From NCBI GenBank assembly GCA_003455655.1, contig DMQP01000010.1:1-18939 (forward strand): a stretch of 18,939 nucleotides of DNA, in the 5' to 3' direction. Origin of the DNA: Treponema sp. Its GTDB lineage: Bacteria > Spirochaetota > Spirochaetia > Treponematales > Treponemataceae. The position numbers and the translations under genes were made by a program. The notes beneath the pieces are model-generated. The model was not told the origin of the DNA. It did not search any database and saw only the letters and a program-made list of their open reading frames with translations. Below, piece after piece: positions 1 to 7,430 of the stretch (position 1 is its first letter; each line of letters begins with the position of its first letter).

Positions 1-611
1 TAGGTTGCCCCTGCAGAACGAAGTGACTGTTCGCTTCCAAAGCCCCACAGTATGCCCAAAGATTCAATGCCAGCTTTTTGTGCACCCTGAATGTCAAAGT
101 GTGTGTCTCCTATCATTAGACAAGAACTTGTGTCTTGAATGTTTAGATTTTGCATGACATACCGAATGATATCTACTTTGTTTACACGGACTGCTTCTTC
201 CAGATCACTTCCTCCCACAAAATCAAAAAGGTCGAGTATGCCTTTTTTTTCTAGAATTTGTCGAGCATATACTTCTGGTTTACTGGTTGCAACTAAAATG
301 CGTTTTCCTCCTTTGCGCAATTCTTTTATTAAGTCTATGACTCCGTCGTAAATGCGACATTCAAACATGCCTTTTGCAGTGTAGTATTCGCGGTATTTTG
401 CCATAGCTTGGGGTAAGGTGTCGGCAGTAAAGCCAAAAACACGGGTAAAACTTTCCAGTAGTGGCGGACCAATCATAGTCTTGTAGATTGATTTATCGGT
501 AAGAGAAATGCCATAAAAGTCAGCTACATAGTCAAAAGATTTAAAAACCCCGTCGGATGTATCAGAAAGAGTGCCGTCAAAATCAAAAAATATGTTTGTG
601 TGCTTTAGCAT
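1..611 (-). CDS. HAD-superfamily phosphatase (phosphoglycolate phosphatase-like), C-terminus cut by window edge
   Basis: Read on the reverse strand from the ATG at 609-611, this gives 203 residues before the window ends, so the C-terminus is missing. HAD motif I is clear near the start (DFDGTL, nucleophile Asp10 and acid/base Asp12), followed by a helical cap at about 18-85. Motif II is VATSKP (Thr109/Ser110), the motif III lysine is probably Lys145, and motif IV is GDTHFD (Asp169, Asp173). The order and spacing fit the Gph/PGP-type cytosolic phosphatases that hydrolyse small phosphorylated metabolites such as phosphoglycolate. The true substrate cannot be read from the sequence. No Shine-Dalgarno precedes the ATG. 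A -10-like TAAACT lies six bases upstream. It is divergent from the PilZ gene. Confidence 0.9.
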   Translation of the reverse strand, partial: MLKHTNIFFDFDGTLSDTSDGVFKSFDYVADFYGISLTDKSIYKTMIGPPLLESFTRVFGFTADTLPQAMAKYREYYTAKGMFECRIYDGVIDLIKELRKGGKRILVATSKPEVYARQILEKKGILDLFDFVGGSDLEEAVRVNKVDIIRYVMQNLNIQDTSSCLMIGDTHFDIQGAQKAGIESLGILWGFGSEQSLRSAGAT

Positions 612-617
612 AGGCTT

Positions 618-646
618 AGTTTAGCATAAAAGATATGTATTTACAA
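618..646 (-). promoter_or_regulatory. Predicted promoter of the HAD phosphatase gene (leaderless type)
   Basis: On the minus strand, TTGTAA (641-646, 4/6 to the -35 consensus), a 17-bp spacer and TAAACT (618-623, 4/6 to the -10 consensus) end six bases before the ATG at 611. The -35 element overlaps that of the divergent PilZ promoter. Both hexamers are weak, so this rests mainly on spacing. Confidence 0.4.
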
Positions 647-668
647 CAAAGTGGTTTTATTGTATTAT
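640..668 (+). promoter_or_regulatory. Predicted promoter of the PilZ gene (leaderless type)
   Basis: TTTACA (640-645, 5/6), a 17-bp spacer and TATTAT (663-668, 5/6) are followed by seven bases and the ATG at 676. Transcription would start at or next to the A of the ATG. No purine-rich Shine-Dalgarno is present in the last 25 bases before the start. Confidence 0.6.
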
Positions 669-675
669 TAAGACT

Positions 676-1608
676 ATGGCTATAGTCACAAGTCAGCAGA
701 TATCTCAGTATTATGAAGAATACCGCAATACCGAGATAACCTTTACAAAAGATATAATAAGAACTTTGGCAATGGATCCCCGCCAGATTTATGTTAAATG
801 TAATGGTGGGCAATGGCCGTGTATTGTCAATTCTACCTCTTTTACTCAGGTTCGCATTATTGTAGGAACTAAAGGTTCAGCATATACAGAGCTTTCTAAA
901 AAAGGAAATCCTCCTGCAAGTGTTAGATTCTGTTTTTTTGAACCCAATGGTCAGTTTATGAACTTCTTTATTGCCGGTCGTGTTGCCGAACTTGCTCCTT
1001 TTGCTGGTAACGGTGATCTTGCACTGGTAACTATTGAATTTTCTCAGCGTCCTCCGGATGATTTTATTGAAATGATAGGTCATCTTTTGGATGCAAATAT
1101 GAATGCTGTTCGTCGTAAGGAAGAGCGTATTGCAATTAATCAAGATTCTTTGCGTAAGTTAGGCATTCCTAAATCTGAGACAATCGTTATAGTTCAGAAT
1201 GTACCCCGTCACTGTGTTTTGCGCAACTTAAGTTTTGGCGGTGCAAGCATTGTGCTTATGGGTCTTCGGAACTTTTTGGTCAACAAAGATGTAATTCTTA
1301 AAGTTGATTTTGATGAACCCCACGAAACTATCCAGCTGGGCGGAAAAATTATTTCTGCTGCTCCCCTTGAAGGTCGTAAAGATGTGGTAAGTGCAAACAT
1401 TGCTTTTGCTGAACAAATGGTTCCGCTTTCCTACAAAATTCACATCAACGGTTACCTCAACACAACGCGTAAAATTCAGATGGATAAGGTTTCTCAGCAG
1501 GGTATGTCTCCTGAACAACTGGCACAGGCAGCCGCAAGCCTTAAAGCAATGAACGGTGGCGGAATACAAAGTGCAGACGCTAAACCAGAAGCTGCAAGTT
1601 CTCTTTAG
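676..1608 (+). CDS. PilZ-domain protein, probable c-di-GMP effector
   Basis: A 310-residue soluble protein. A canonical PilZ signature lies in the C-terminal half: RxxxR at Arg147/Arg151, and [D/N]xSxxG at Asn184, Ser186 and Gly189 inside NLSFGGASI. These residues clamp cyclic di-GMP in known PilZ domains. Residues 25-135 form a second beta-rich region that is probably an N-terminal PilZ-like (PilZN-type) domain. That domain call is inference. The tail from about residue 277 is Ala/Gly/Gln-rich and likely disordered. The TPR gene starts nine bases after the stop, so the two are probably co-transcribed and may act together in c-di-GMP-controlled behaviour such as motility. No signal peptide or membrane segment is visible. 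The ATG was chosen because it lies in register with the promoter and the reading frame has no plausible earlier start. Confidence 0.85.
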   Translation: MAIVTSQQISQYYEEYRNTEITFTKDIIRTLAMDPRQIYVKCNGGQWPCIVNSTSFTQVRIIVGTKGSAYTELSKKGNPPASVRFCFFEPNGQFMNFFIAGRVAELAPFAGNGDLALVTIEFSQRPPDDFIEMIGHLLDANMNAVRRKEERIAINQDSLRKLGIPKSETIVIVQNVPRHCVLRNLSFGGASIVLMGLRNFLVNKDVILKVDFDEPHETIQLGGKIISAAPLEGRKDVVSANIAFAEQMVPLSYKIHINGYLNTTRKIQMDKVSQQGMSPEQLAQAAASLKAMNGGGIQSADAKPEAASSL

Positions 1609-1617
1609 GCATAGACA

Positions 1618-2760
1618 ATGGCACAGGCAAACCCCTTAGATTCTGTTTTTTTTGTTTCTCTTCCAGAAGGTATTTCTCTTTCTAATCATGCAATGAACAT
1701 AGATCCGTCTATTCAACTGCCGGTTCAGCGTAAACCCGGAGATGACTCTTCTACATTTAACATTGCAGATCTAACTCAAGAACAGATTCTGTCTGGTATT
1801 CTGACTGTTTTAGCTTATGACAAAAATAATGAACACGCAGACTATTATCGTCGCATTATAAAAGAAGCTCGTCCCGACATTAAGAAGGAACTTGCAGAAG
1901 CAGCAATTCTTAAGGCAGGAAACGAAGACTGGGATCTTGCTGAAGAAATATGGAGTGCCCTTCACGGACTTGACCCCCAAGATATGGCCATAATTTTAAA
2001 CATGGCACTCTTTTTTGATCAGCGTGCAGATTCTTATCGTCGCAACGACTTGCATGAAGATGCCGACGCTTACGATGCACTTGCACTCAGATATTACACT
2101 GATGCAATGAATGCTGATCCCGAAATTCCAGATGCCTTTTTTAACGCTGCCTTCTATTATTTTAAGAAACGAAATTTTTCAGAAGCAAAAAGTTGTTTCG
2201 AAAGTTATCTTGCTCTTACCGCTGATTTTGATGATAAAGAACTGGGTGAAAATGGACTGTATAAAAAACAGCGCGCTCAGGAAATGATCGACAAAATTAA
2301 AACACGCAATCTTGAAGATGAACAGTTTCATGCTGCTTACGACTACATTTCTTCTGGTCAGGAAGAAAAAGGTCTTGAAGCAATTCGTAAATTCATTCAG
2401 TCAAATCCTGCTGTGTGGAATGCATGGTTTTTGCTGGGTTGGGGTTTGCGCAGACTGGAACGCTACGAAGATGCAAAGCAAGCTTTTTTAACTGCCCGTG
2501 ATTGTGAAGGTGGAGACGAAAGTCCAGACACTTTGAACGAACTAGCTATCTGTCAAATGGAAACAGGCGATTTTGACGGTGCAATGGACAGTTTAGTCGA
2601 TGCACTTAACATGGATCCTGACAATACAAAAATTATCAGCAATATGGGCTTCCTTGCTTTAAAGACAGGAAATCGTGCTGAAGCAAAAAAGTATTTTGAA
2701 ACGGTTCTCGAAATTGATCCTAACGACAAACTTGCACAGAGTCAGGTTGCAAGGCTCTAG
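1618..2760 (+). CDS. Tetratricopeptide-repeat protein
   Basis: A 380-residue acidic protein without signal peptide or membrane helix. TPR-like helix pairs occur at about 90-122, 123-168 and 171-202, then clearer repeats at 266-299, 304-335 and 338-371. Typical W/L/G/Y..A...P spacing is visible, for example the stretch NMDPDN before a new repeat and a final ETVLEIDPND. Residues 1-60 are poor in repeats. TPR domains are protein-protein scaffolds, and the partner is unknown. Only a weak AGG at 1607-1609 precedes the ATG, so translation may be coupled to the PilZ gene nine bases upstream. The gene ends in a probable intrinsic terminator that overlaps the stop codon. Confidence 0.85.
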   Translation: MAQANPLDSVFFVSLPEGISLSNHAMNIDPSIQLPVQRKPGDDSSTFNIADLTQEQILSGILTVLAYDKNNEHADYYRRIIKEARPDIKKELAEAAILKAGNEDWDLAEEIWSALHGLDPQDMAIILNMALFFDQRADSYRRNDLHEDADAYDALALRYYTDAMNADPEIPDAFFNAAFYYFKKRNFSEAKSCFESYLALTADFDDKELGENGLYKKQRAQEMIDKIKTRNLEDEQFHAAYDYISSGQEEKGLEAIRKFIQSNPAVWNAWFLLGWGLRRLERYEDAKQAFLTARDCEGGDESPDTLNELAICQMETGDFDGAMDSLVDALNMDPDNTKIISNMGFLALKTGNRAEAKKYFETVLEIDPNDKLAQSQVARL

Positions 2761-2768
2761 TTTTTTTT
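2738..2768 (+). terminator. Probable intrinsic terminator overlapping the end of the TPR gene
   Basis: AGAGTC (2738-2743) can pair with GGCTCT (2753-2758) in a six-bp stem with a nine-base loop, one pair being G-U. After two bases comes a run of eight T (2761-2768). The stem lies inside the last codons, with the stop TAG at 2758-2760. It is short but well placed. Confidence 0.6.
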
Positions 2769-2782
2769 GAACAAAATTAAAT

Positions 2783-3271
2783 CTAATGAATCAAAGTCAT
2801 AAGTGAAGTTCCGTCTGCAAGGCTTATGTGATCTCCGACACTTATGCCGTTAGCTTTAAACCATCCTTGGGGAACTTCAAGGGCAAATCGTACCGACCGA
2901 CTGCTTTTAATGTTTGTAAGAGAATAGGGTGTCATGTCTAAAATATCAGCAATAACACCTCTACTGTCTATGTAAGCAATAGAAAGTGGATGTGGTGTGT
3001 CTTTCATGTAAAAGTTAAGAATCTGATCTGTTTCAAACACAAAGAGCATGCCTGTTCCGTCAGGAATTGTTTTTCGGTTCATGTAACCGTATGCTCTTTC
3101 TTCGTTTTTGATTGCCAGTTCTGCTTCAACGCTAAAACTTTGTCCGTCTTGCCGAGTAATGGTTAATTCTTGAATAGGAAGTTTGTATTTTCTTGTGTCA
3201 CATGCTGCAGACAAACAGACAGTTGCAGTAAGAACAATGAGTGTTGCAATGCGTCGTAAAGAAAACTTCAT
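2783..3271 (-). CDS. DUF192 lipoprotein
   Basis: A 162-residue exported protein. The N-terminus has a basic start, a hydrophobic core and a lipobox-like LSAAC with the lipidated Cys at 24, so it should be a lipoprotein. Residues about 38-160 match the DUF192 family: an early conserved block around ERAYGYMNR, then GMLFVF, the NFYMKDT motif with PLSIAYID, and a late segment around FALEVPQGWF. The family's function is not well defined. It is the last gene of the minus-strand operon. Its ATG overlaps the upstream stop by one base (TAATG), and GGAAGGA lies seven bases before it as a good Shine-Dalgarno, so coupling is likely. Confidence 0.88.
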   Translation of the reverse strand: MKFSLRRIATLIVLTATVCLSAACDTRKYKLPIQELTITRQDGQSFSVEAELAIKNEERAYGYMNRKTIPDGTGMLFVFETDQILNFYMKDTPHPLSIAYIDSRGVIADILDMTPYSLTNIKSSRSVRFALEVPQGWFKANGISVGDHISLADGTSLMTLIH

Positions 3272-3813
3272 TACAGTCCTTCCAAAAATTGTGATCGTGA
3301 CATTTCTGCAGCACTTTCTCTAACTAAAGCTTGTTGTTGCAGTTGGTCAAAGACTTTGCGGTCTGTGTATTTGAGCGTAAGTGGTCGTTCTAATGCCATA
3401 ATTACAGAATCGTTTTTCCATTCTGATTTTGAAGGATTAAGGGAACCAGGATTGCCGTATTTTGAACACAGTGTGCTAAAGACTGAATAGTGATCCATTT
3501 TAGACTGATTCATATTGATGGTGATGATGTAAAGTTTTCCATCGTAAAACTGAAACCAGCATTGTGTTAAAAAAGAGTAGGGAGCAGAAACTGAAGTGTC
3601 TGTTTCTATAAGTACACGGTTTTCTCCGGGAAGCAAAGAAACATCTCGTTCTCCTCGGTATCCAAATTGTGGATTTTTTTGAAGAATTTCTTTGACTTGT
3701 TCTATAGTCATTCCCAGTTGAATTCCGCCGTAACCAGCAGGAAGTGGTTCTGAAGCAAGCACTGGCAGTAATGCACAAGCAAGCAACAGTAAGCTAAGCG
3801 TTAGTCTTTTCAT
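3271..3813 (-). CDS. Small exported protein, unrecognised (BamE/SmpA-like motif near N-terminus)
   Basis: 180 residues. The first 20 form a signal peptide (MKR, a Leu-rich core, cleavage near VLAS-E), so the product should be periplasmic or outer-membrane associated. No lipobox Cys is present. Directly after the signal, GIQLGMTIEQVKEIL resembles the short helix-turn-helix seen in BamE/SmpA-fold proteins and several secreted domains. A beta-rich section follows (about 65-105), then a segment around YGNPGSL that also recurs in such folds. I do not recognise a specific family. The start overlaps the stop of the upstream cNMP gene by four bases (ATGA), and the stop overlaps the start of the DUF192 gene by one base. 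Confidence 0.75.
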   Translation of the reverse strand: MKRLTLSLLLLACALLPVLASEPLPAGYGGIQLGMTIEQVKEILQKNPQFGYRGERDVSLLPGENRVLIETDTSVSAPYSFLTQCWFQFYDGKLYIITINMNQSKMDHYSVFSTLCSKYGNPGSLNPSKSEWKNDSVIMALERPLTLKYTDRKVFDQLQQQALVRESAAEMSRSQFLEGL

Positions 3814-5012
3814 TGTTGTACCGCAGCAGCCTTCTTTTCTACACGCTTACGATAGAACGCTGCCTGTTCAATAAGGTCAGGAATATCGCGCACGCATATC
3901 TTACCGCCAGAAATTTTTACATGACGGTCAGATTCAAATTGAATCATTGCCCTTGCCTTGTAGTGATCGGGAATACTACACATGTTAGCCAAATCGGTTG
4001 TTGAATAGTCTGACTGGTACACATCTGCAGCAGTGAAATCACGCTTCAGTTTTTCAAGCTGAAGGGCAAGCATATCTATAAGTTTTTCTACCGGATCTGT
4101 AATCTTTGTGTTAATAAGCTGACGGTTCATTGACCACAGACGTTCTGCAAGAGTAGTAGTAAGACGAGAAATCATCTGGGGCTGAGTTGAAACCATCTGC
4201 AGAAAGTTTGCGCGGTTAACAGTCATAAGGCGGCAGTCTTCGTTTGCAATAGCAGAAGCTGAACGTGGTTTGTCTTCAAGCAATGCCATTTCTCCAAACA
4301 TGTCACCTTTTTGCAAAAGAGCCAGTGTTACTTCCGCACCGTCAACTACTTTGGTAATACGAACAACACCTTCTTGAATAATGAACATGTCTTGTCCGCG
4401 CTGATGTTCTGCCATAATCATGGTTCCCTGAGGATAAGAACGTACCAAATCGTTGTTGGGTTCGTAGTAGACTGCCTTTGAACGAGGTTTTAGAGCAATG
4501 AAACGTTTTTTTGCAAGTTCAATAGAAGAGCCCTGAGGACATTCTTTTAAGTATTGATAGTAGGCGTAAGTGGCAATGTCGGTCATGCCTTCGTTGTCGT
4601 AGAATTCTGCAACGCCAATAATGTTTTCTGCGGTATCAACAACCGTACGACCCAGTGCTATTCGAGAAAGCTCTTCGTTAACTTCGCGCATGTTGTTGGC
4701 AAATGTACGGATTATCTTCATAGCAACGGGGGTGTTGCGCATAATAAGTTCTGGGTATTGGTCACGACGAACAGCAATTGCAGTTCCGTCAGTAAGTGCA
4801 ATAACGCTTTCCATCTGACTGCGACCAGCCATACAGGGAATAACGCCAATAAAGTCACCAGGTCCAAGCCTCTTTGAAGAGTTGACCGCAGCTGCACCCT
4901 GTTTACAAATAACCTGCCCTTGTTGGATGATGAAAAATCTGTCGACGTTAGGGGTACCTTCAACCACAAGGTAAGTGTTTGCTTTAAAACTTGTAACTGC
5001 TAATTGTAACAA
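3810..5012 (-). CDS. Two-domain cyclic-nucleotide-binding (CRP/FNR-like) protein with TTG start
   Basis: 400 residues, no signal peptide. A first cNMP-binding fold spans about 5-110 and has a degenerate phosphate-binding cassette (about 52-70). A linker with TPR-like character runs through 130-175. A second fold spans about 188-300 with a textbook cassette, FGEMALLEDKPRSASA at 239-254, so this domain probably binds a cyclic nucleotide. Residues 325-388 look like a worn winged helix: DLANMCSIP sits where a CRP recognition helix would start, and VKISGGKICVRD resembles the wing. DNA binding is therefore possible but uncertain. I chose TTG at 5010-5012 because AGGGGGA (5017-5023) is well spaced from it, a consensus promoter lies just upstream, and it is the first frame-compatible start. 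It leads a three-gene operon. Confidence 0.85.
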   Translation of the reverse strand: MLQLAVTSFKANTYLVVEGTPNVDRFFIIQQGQVICKQGAAAVNSSKRLGPGDFIGVIPCMAGRSQMESVIALTDGTAIAVRRDQYPELIMRNTPVAMKIIRTFANNMREVNEELSRIALGRTVVDTAENIIGVAEFYDNEGMTDIATYAYYQYLKECPQGSSIELAKKRFIALKPRSKAVYYEPNNDLVRSYPQGTMIMAEHQRGQDMFIIQEGVVRITKVVDGAEVTLALLQKGDMFGEMALLEDKPRSASAIANEDCRLMTVNRANFLQMVSTQPQMISRLTTTLAERLWSMNRQLINTKITDPVEKLIDMLALQLEKLKRDFTAADVYQSDYSTTDLANMCSIPDHYKARAMIQFESDRHVKISGGKICVRDIPDLIEQAAFYRKRVEKKAAAVQQ

Positions 5013-5016
5013 AGAA

Positions 5017-5023
5017 TCCCCCT
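5017..5023 (-). promoter_or_regulatory. Shine-Dalgarno that fixes the TTG start of the cNMP-binding protein
   Basis: On the minus strand AGGGGGA lies four bases before TTG at 5012-5010. No ATG occurs near it in the same frame, so it supports the unusual start codon. Confidence 0.65.
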
Positions 5024-5057
5024 GAAAACTTTTTTACGGTTCCCTACAGTGTCTTAT

Positions 5058-5086
5058 AGTATAGATAGTATGAGTGCTTTTGTCAA
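5058..5086 (-). promoter_or_regulatory. Consensus sigma-70 promoter of the cNMP-binding operon
   Basis: On the minus strand TTGACA (5081-5086, 6/6), a 17-bp spacer and TATACT (5058-5063, 5/6). The predicted start near 5051 gives a leader of about 39 bases carrying a Shine-Dalgarno. Confidence 0.85.
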
Positions 5087-5103
5087 CGAAGCATAGGGCA
5101 ATA

Positions 5104-5133
5104 TAGACATTTGAGGGGTAAAAGAGGTAAAAT
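5104..5133 (+). promoter_or_regulatory. Predicted promoter of the S41 protease operon (leaderless type)
   Basis: TAGACA (5104-5109, 5/6), an 18-bp spacer and TAAAAT (5128-5133, 5/6), then six bases and the ATG at 5140. The only Shine-Dalgarno-like AGAGG (5123-5127) would lie within the promoter spacer and not be transcribed. Confidence 0.55.
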
Positions 5134-5139
5134 AATGGT

Positions 5140-6624
5140 ATGAAAGGGTTTTGTTTTCTGTCGGTAAAAAAACTTGCCAAAAGGGTAGGTGTTTTTCTTT
5201 TATGTGCCATTGCAGCTTCTCAGTGTTTTGCGGCTTCTGCTACAAAAGGTTCTTCTTCTGATGTTCAAGAACAGCGCAAGTACTTGGAACTTATAAATAA
5301 TGTGTATCAGTACATTCAATATCAGTATGTAGACGATGTTGATGCAAAAAAAGTCTATGAAGGTGCAGTGCGGGGCATGCTTGAATCTCTTGATGACAAG
5401 TATTCTGTATACCTCGACCACGATTCATGGCGCGAAATAACCGATACCACTCAGGGTAATTTTGGTGGCGTTGGTCTTTCCATTACAAAACCAGCAAGCA
5501 GTACTCCCGAAAAACCAGCTTATGTTGAAGTAGCTCGTCCTATTGAAAATTCCCCCGGATACAATGCAGGAATTCGTGCTGGAGATAAAATTATAGCCAT
5601 AGACGGACAAGATACTGCTCCTATCACTATGAGTGAAGTGCTTAATCGTCTTCGTGGTGAAGTTGGAACTTCGGTTACTGTTACTATTCGCCGCGGAAAG
5701 TCAGATGTTTTTGAACGCACCTTAGTTAGAGCAATTATTGAAAACCCCACCGTTACTTACGCACTCATCGGAGCTACCGGTTACCTTAAACTGTCGGGCT
5801 TTTCTTCAAACACAGCCTCTCGTGTTCAGGAAGCCTTAGATTCATTCAAAAAGAGCGGATTTTCGTCACTTATTATTGACTTGCGAGACAATGGCGGTGG
5901 ACTGTTAACTTCTGCCGTTGATATTGCAGATAAATTTATTGATTCGGGAACAATCGTTTCTACCAAGAGTCGCCTCCGTTACGAAAACGAAACCTATCGT
6001 GCTTCTTCTATAAAGACGACAGTTGCTCGAAATATACCCATTGTTGTTTTGGTAAACGGCAATACTGCCAGTGCAAGCGAAATTTTAACTGGTGCTCTCA
6101 AAGACACACATCGTGCCTATGTTGTGGGAACAACCACCTATGGAAAGGGAAGCGTTCAGTATCCGATTCAGTTGTCAGAGGATGACGGATTTAAAATTAC
6201 AATTGCGCGTTACTATTCTCCTTCAGATTCTAACATTGACCAAGTAGGCATTGTTCCCGATCGTGAAGTTTCTTTCAAAGATTTTGAAGAAGAACAAATT
6301 GAAGTTTATCAAAAGCTTTTAGACGATGACACTATCTATTCCTATGTTGATGCACATCCTGACATGACAGAAGCAGACATTGCTTCTTACGCCATAACAC
6401 TGCAAAAAACATACAAACTCGATCTTCGTGTGCTTCGTAAGTTGGTGCGTAATCAAGTAGAACGAACAAAAGAATCTGCGGTGTATGATTTAGACTACGA
6501 CCTTCAGTTGCAAGAAGCGCTTCGAATTCTTGCGGAAGAAAATATACCAGAGCTCCTTAAGCACACAAAAACACTTAAAGAGTTAGAGCAGGAACGCGAA
6601 GCAGCAGAACCGGTAGAGGCATGA
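5140..6624 (+). CDS. S41-family carboxy-terminal processing protease
   Basis: 494 residues. An N-terminal signal or anchor (hydrophobic core about 14-30, possible cleavage near CFAAS) exports it to the periplasm. A PDZ domain spans about 108-190 and selects C-terminal peptides. The S41 core follows, with IIDLRDNGGG at 245-254, the catalytic Ser311 within TASASE, and Lys336 and Gln340 within GKGSVQ. The 25-residue Ser-Lys spacing matches the Ser-Lys dyad of CtpA/CtpB proteases. The C-terminal region (380-494) is helical, charged and ends in a Glu-rich tail. These enzymes trim or degrade envelope proteins, often lipoproteins and murein hydrolases. The substrate here is unknown. It is the first gene of a chain of four overlapping genes. 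Confidence 0.93.
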   Translation: MKGFCFLSVKKLAKRVGVFLLCAIAASQCFAASATKGSSSDVQEQRKYLELINNVYQYIQYQYVDDVDAKKVYEGAVRGMLESLDDKYSVYLDHDSWREITDTTQGNFGGVGLSITKPASSTPEKPAYVEVARPIENSPGYNAGIRAGDKIIAIDGQDTAPITMSEVLNRLRGEVGTSVTVTIRRGKSDVFERTLVRAIIENPTVTYALIGATGYLKLSGFSSNTASRVQEALDSFKKSGFSSLIIDLRDNGGGLLTSAVDIADKFIDSGTIVSTKSRLRYENETYRASSIKTTVARNIPIVVLVNGNTASASEILTGALKDTHRAYVVGTTTYGKGSVQYPIQLSEDDGFKITIARYYSPSDSNIDQVGIVPDREVSFKDFEEEQIEVYQKLLDDDTIYSYVDAHPDMTEADIASYAITLQKTYKLDLRVLRKLVRNQVERTKESAVYDLDYDLQLQEALRILAEENIPELLKHTKTLKELEQEREAAEPVEA

Positions 6625-7430
6625 GACAGATTGTAAGCGAACATGAACTTGCATCTGATGGAACCCTTTTGCTTACGGGTAAACAGGCTTACCATTTGTG
6701 TAAAGTTTTGCGCGTTACTTCAGGAGACATGCTGTATGTGCGTTTGCCCAAGGGTGTGCTTCAGCCTATGACTGTAAGTCGAGTTGACGAAAATGCTAAA
6801 GAGCTTGTGCTTTCTTGTGCAGGTTCTGTGGTAACAAGAGTAAACAATGCCCTTCCGACAAAAAAAGCAGAAGGACCTCGTTTGTGGTTGTTTCAGTTTG
6901 TGCCTAAGCCTGTTAAAATGGAACTGATTGTTCGGCAAGCAACAGAATGTGGTGTTGAAAAAATAATTCCAGTTGCAGGTTCTTTTTGCCAAAAGAGCTC
7001 GCTTGATTCTGTTCGGAAAAAAAGCGACGGTGACAATGCTCGTTGGAACAGAATTATTACTGAAGCAATGGAACAAAGTGGTTCTGCGGTGCATACACAA
7101 ATTATGCCTTGCGTAAGCGTACAAGAAGCATGTGACTTGTGGAAGCGTAACAAAGATCATGCACTTGCCTTGTGTATGTATGAACAGAGTGCAGGAACTC
7201 TTAGTTTGCATGAAGCGGTTGCAGCAAATCCTCAGGCTTCTCTTGCGGCACTGGCAGTAGGAGCAGAAGGCGGTATTGCTCCGTCAGAGTTTAGTCTTTT
7301 GTGTGAGTGTGGCTTTACGGGCGTACACTTTGCAACAAATATATTACGCTGTGAAACTGCTGCCCTCTATGGCATGGCGGCACTTCAAACAGCACTCAGG
7401 GAGAACACAGTATGGCAGTACAACGCATAA
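6621..7430 (+). CDS. rsmE: 16S rRNA (uracil-1498-N3)-methyltransferase RsmE
   Basis: 269 residues, SPOUT-type methyltransferase. The N-terminal PUA-like part has LTGKQAYHLCKVLR (18-31), which matches the family's 'H..VLR' signature. The SPOUT core has MELIVRQATECGVEKIIPV, then EAMEQSG at 148-154. The knot that binds S-adenosylmethionine has GAEGG at 214-218 and NILRCETAALY at 240-250. Gram-negative relatives usually read GPEGG and RTETA, so these are mild substitutions. The Arg that often follows EQ[SC]G is Ser here. RsmE methylates U1498 of 16S rRNA. The start overlaps the S41 stop by four bases (ATGA). Confidence 0.93.
   Translation: MRQIVSEHELASDGTLLLTGKQAYHLCKVLRVTSGDMLYVRLPKGVLQPMTVSRVDENAKELVLSCAGSVVTRVNNALPTKKAEGPRLWLFQFVPKPVKMELIVRQATECGVEKIIPVAGSFCQKSSLDSVRKKSDGDNARWNRIITEAMEQSGSAVHTQIMPCVSVQEACDLWKRNKDHALALCMYEQSAGTLSLHEAVAANPQASLAALAVGAEGGIAPSEFSLLCECGFTGVHFATNILRCETAALYGMAALQTALRENTVWQYNA

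Noticed and set aside
5135..5143. Two-codon mini-frame ATG GTA TGA overlapping the S41 start
   Set aside because: It resembles a coupling leader, but the predicted transcription start would place it upstream of or at the 5' end of the mRNA. Likely chance.
6720..7211. Open frame of 163 codons on the minus strand
   Set aside because: It lies wholly inside rsmE, which has clear family motifs. The translation is Cys/His-rich and shows no domain.
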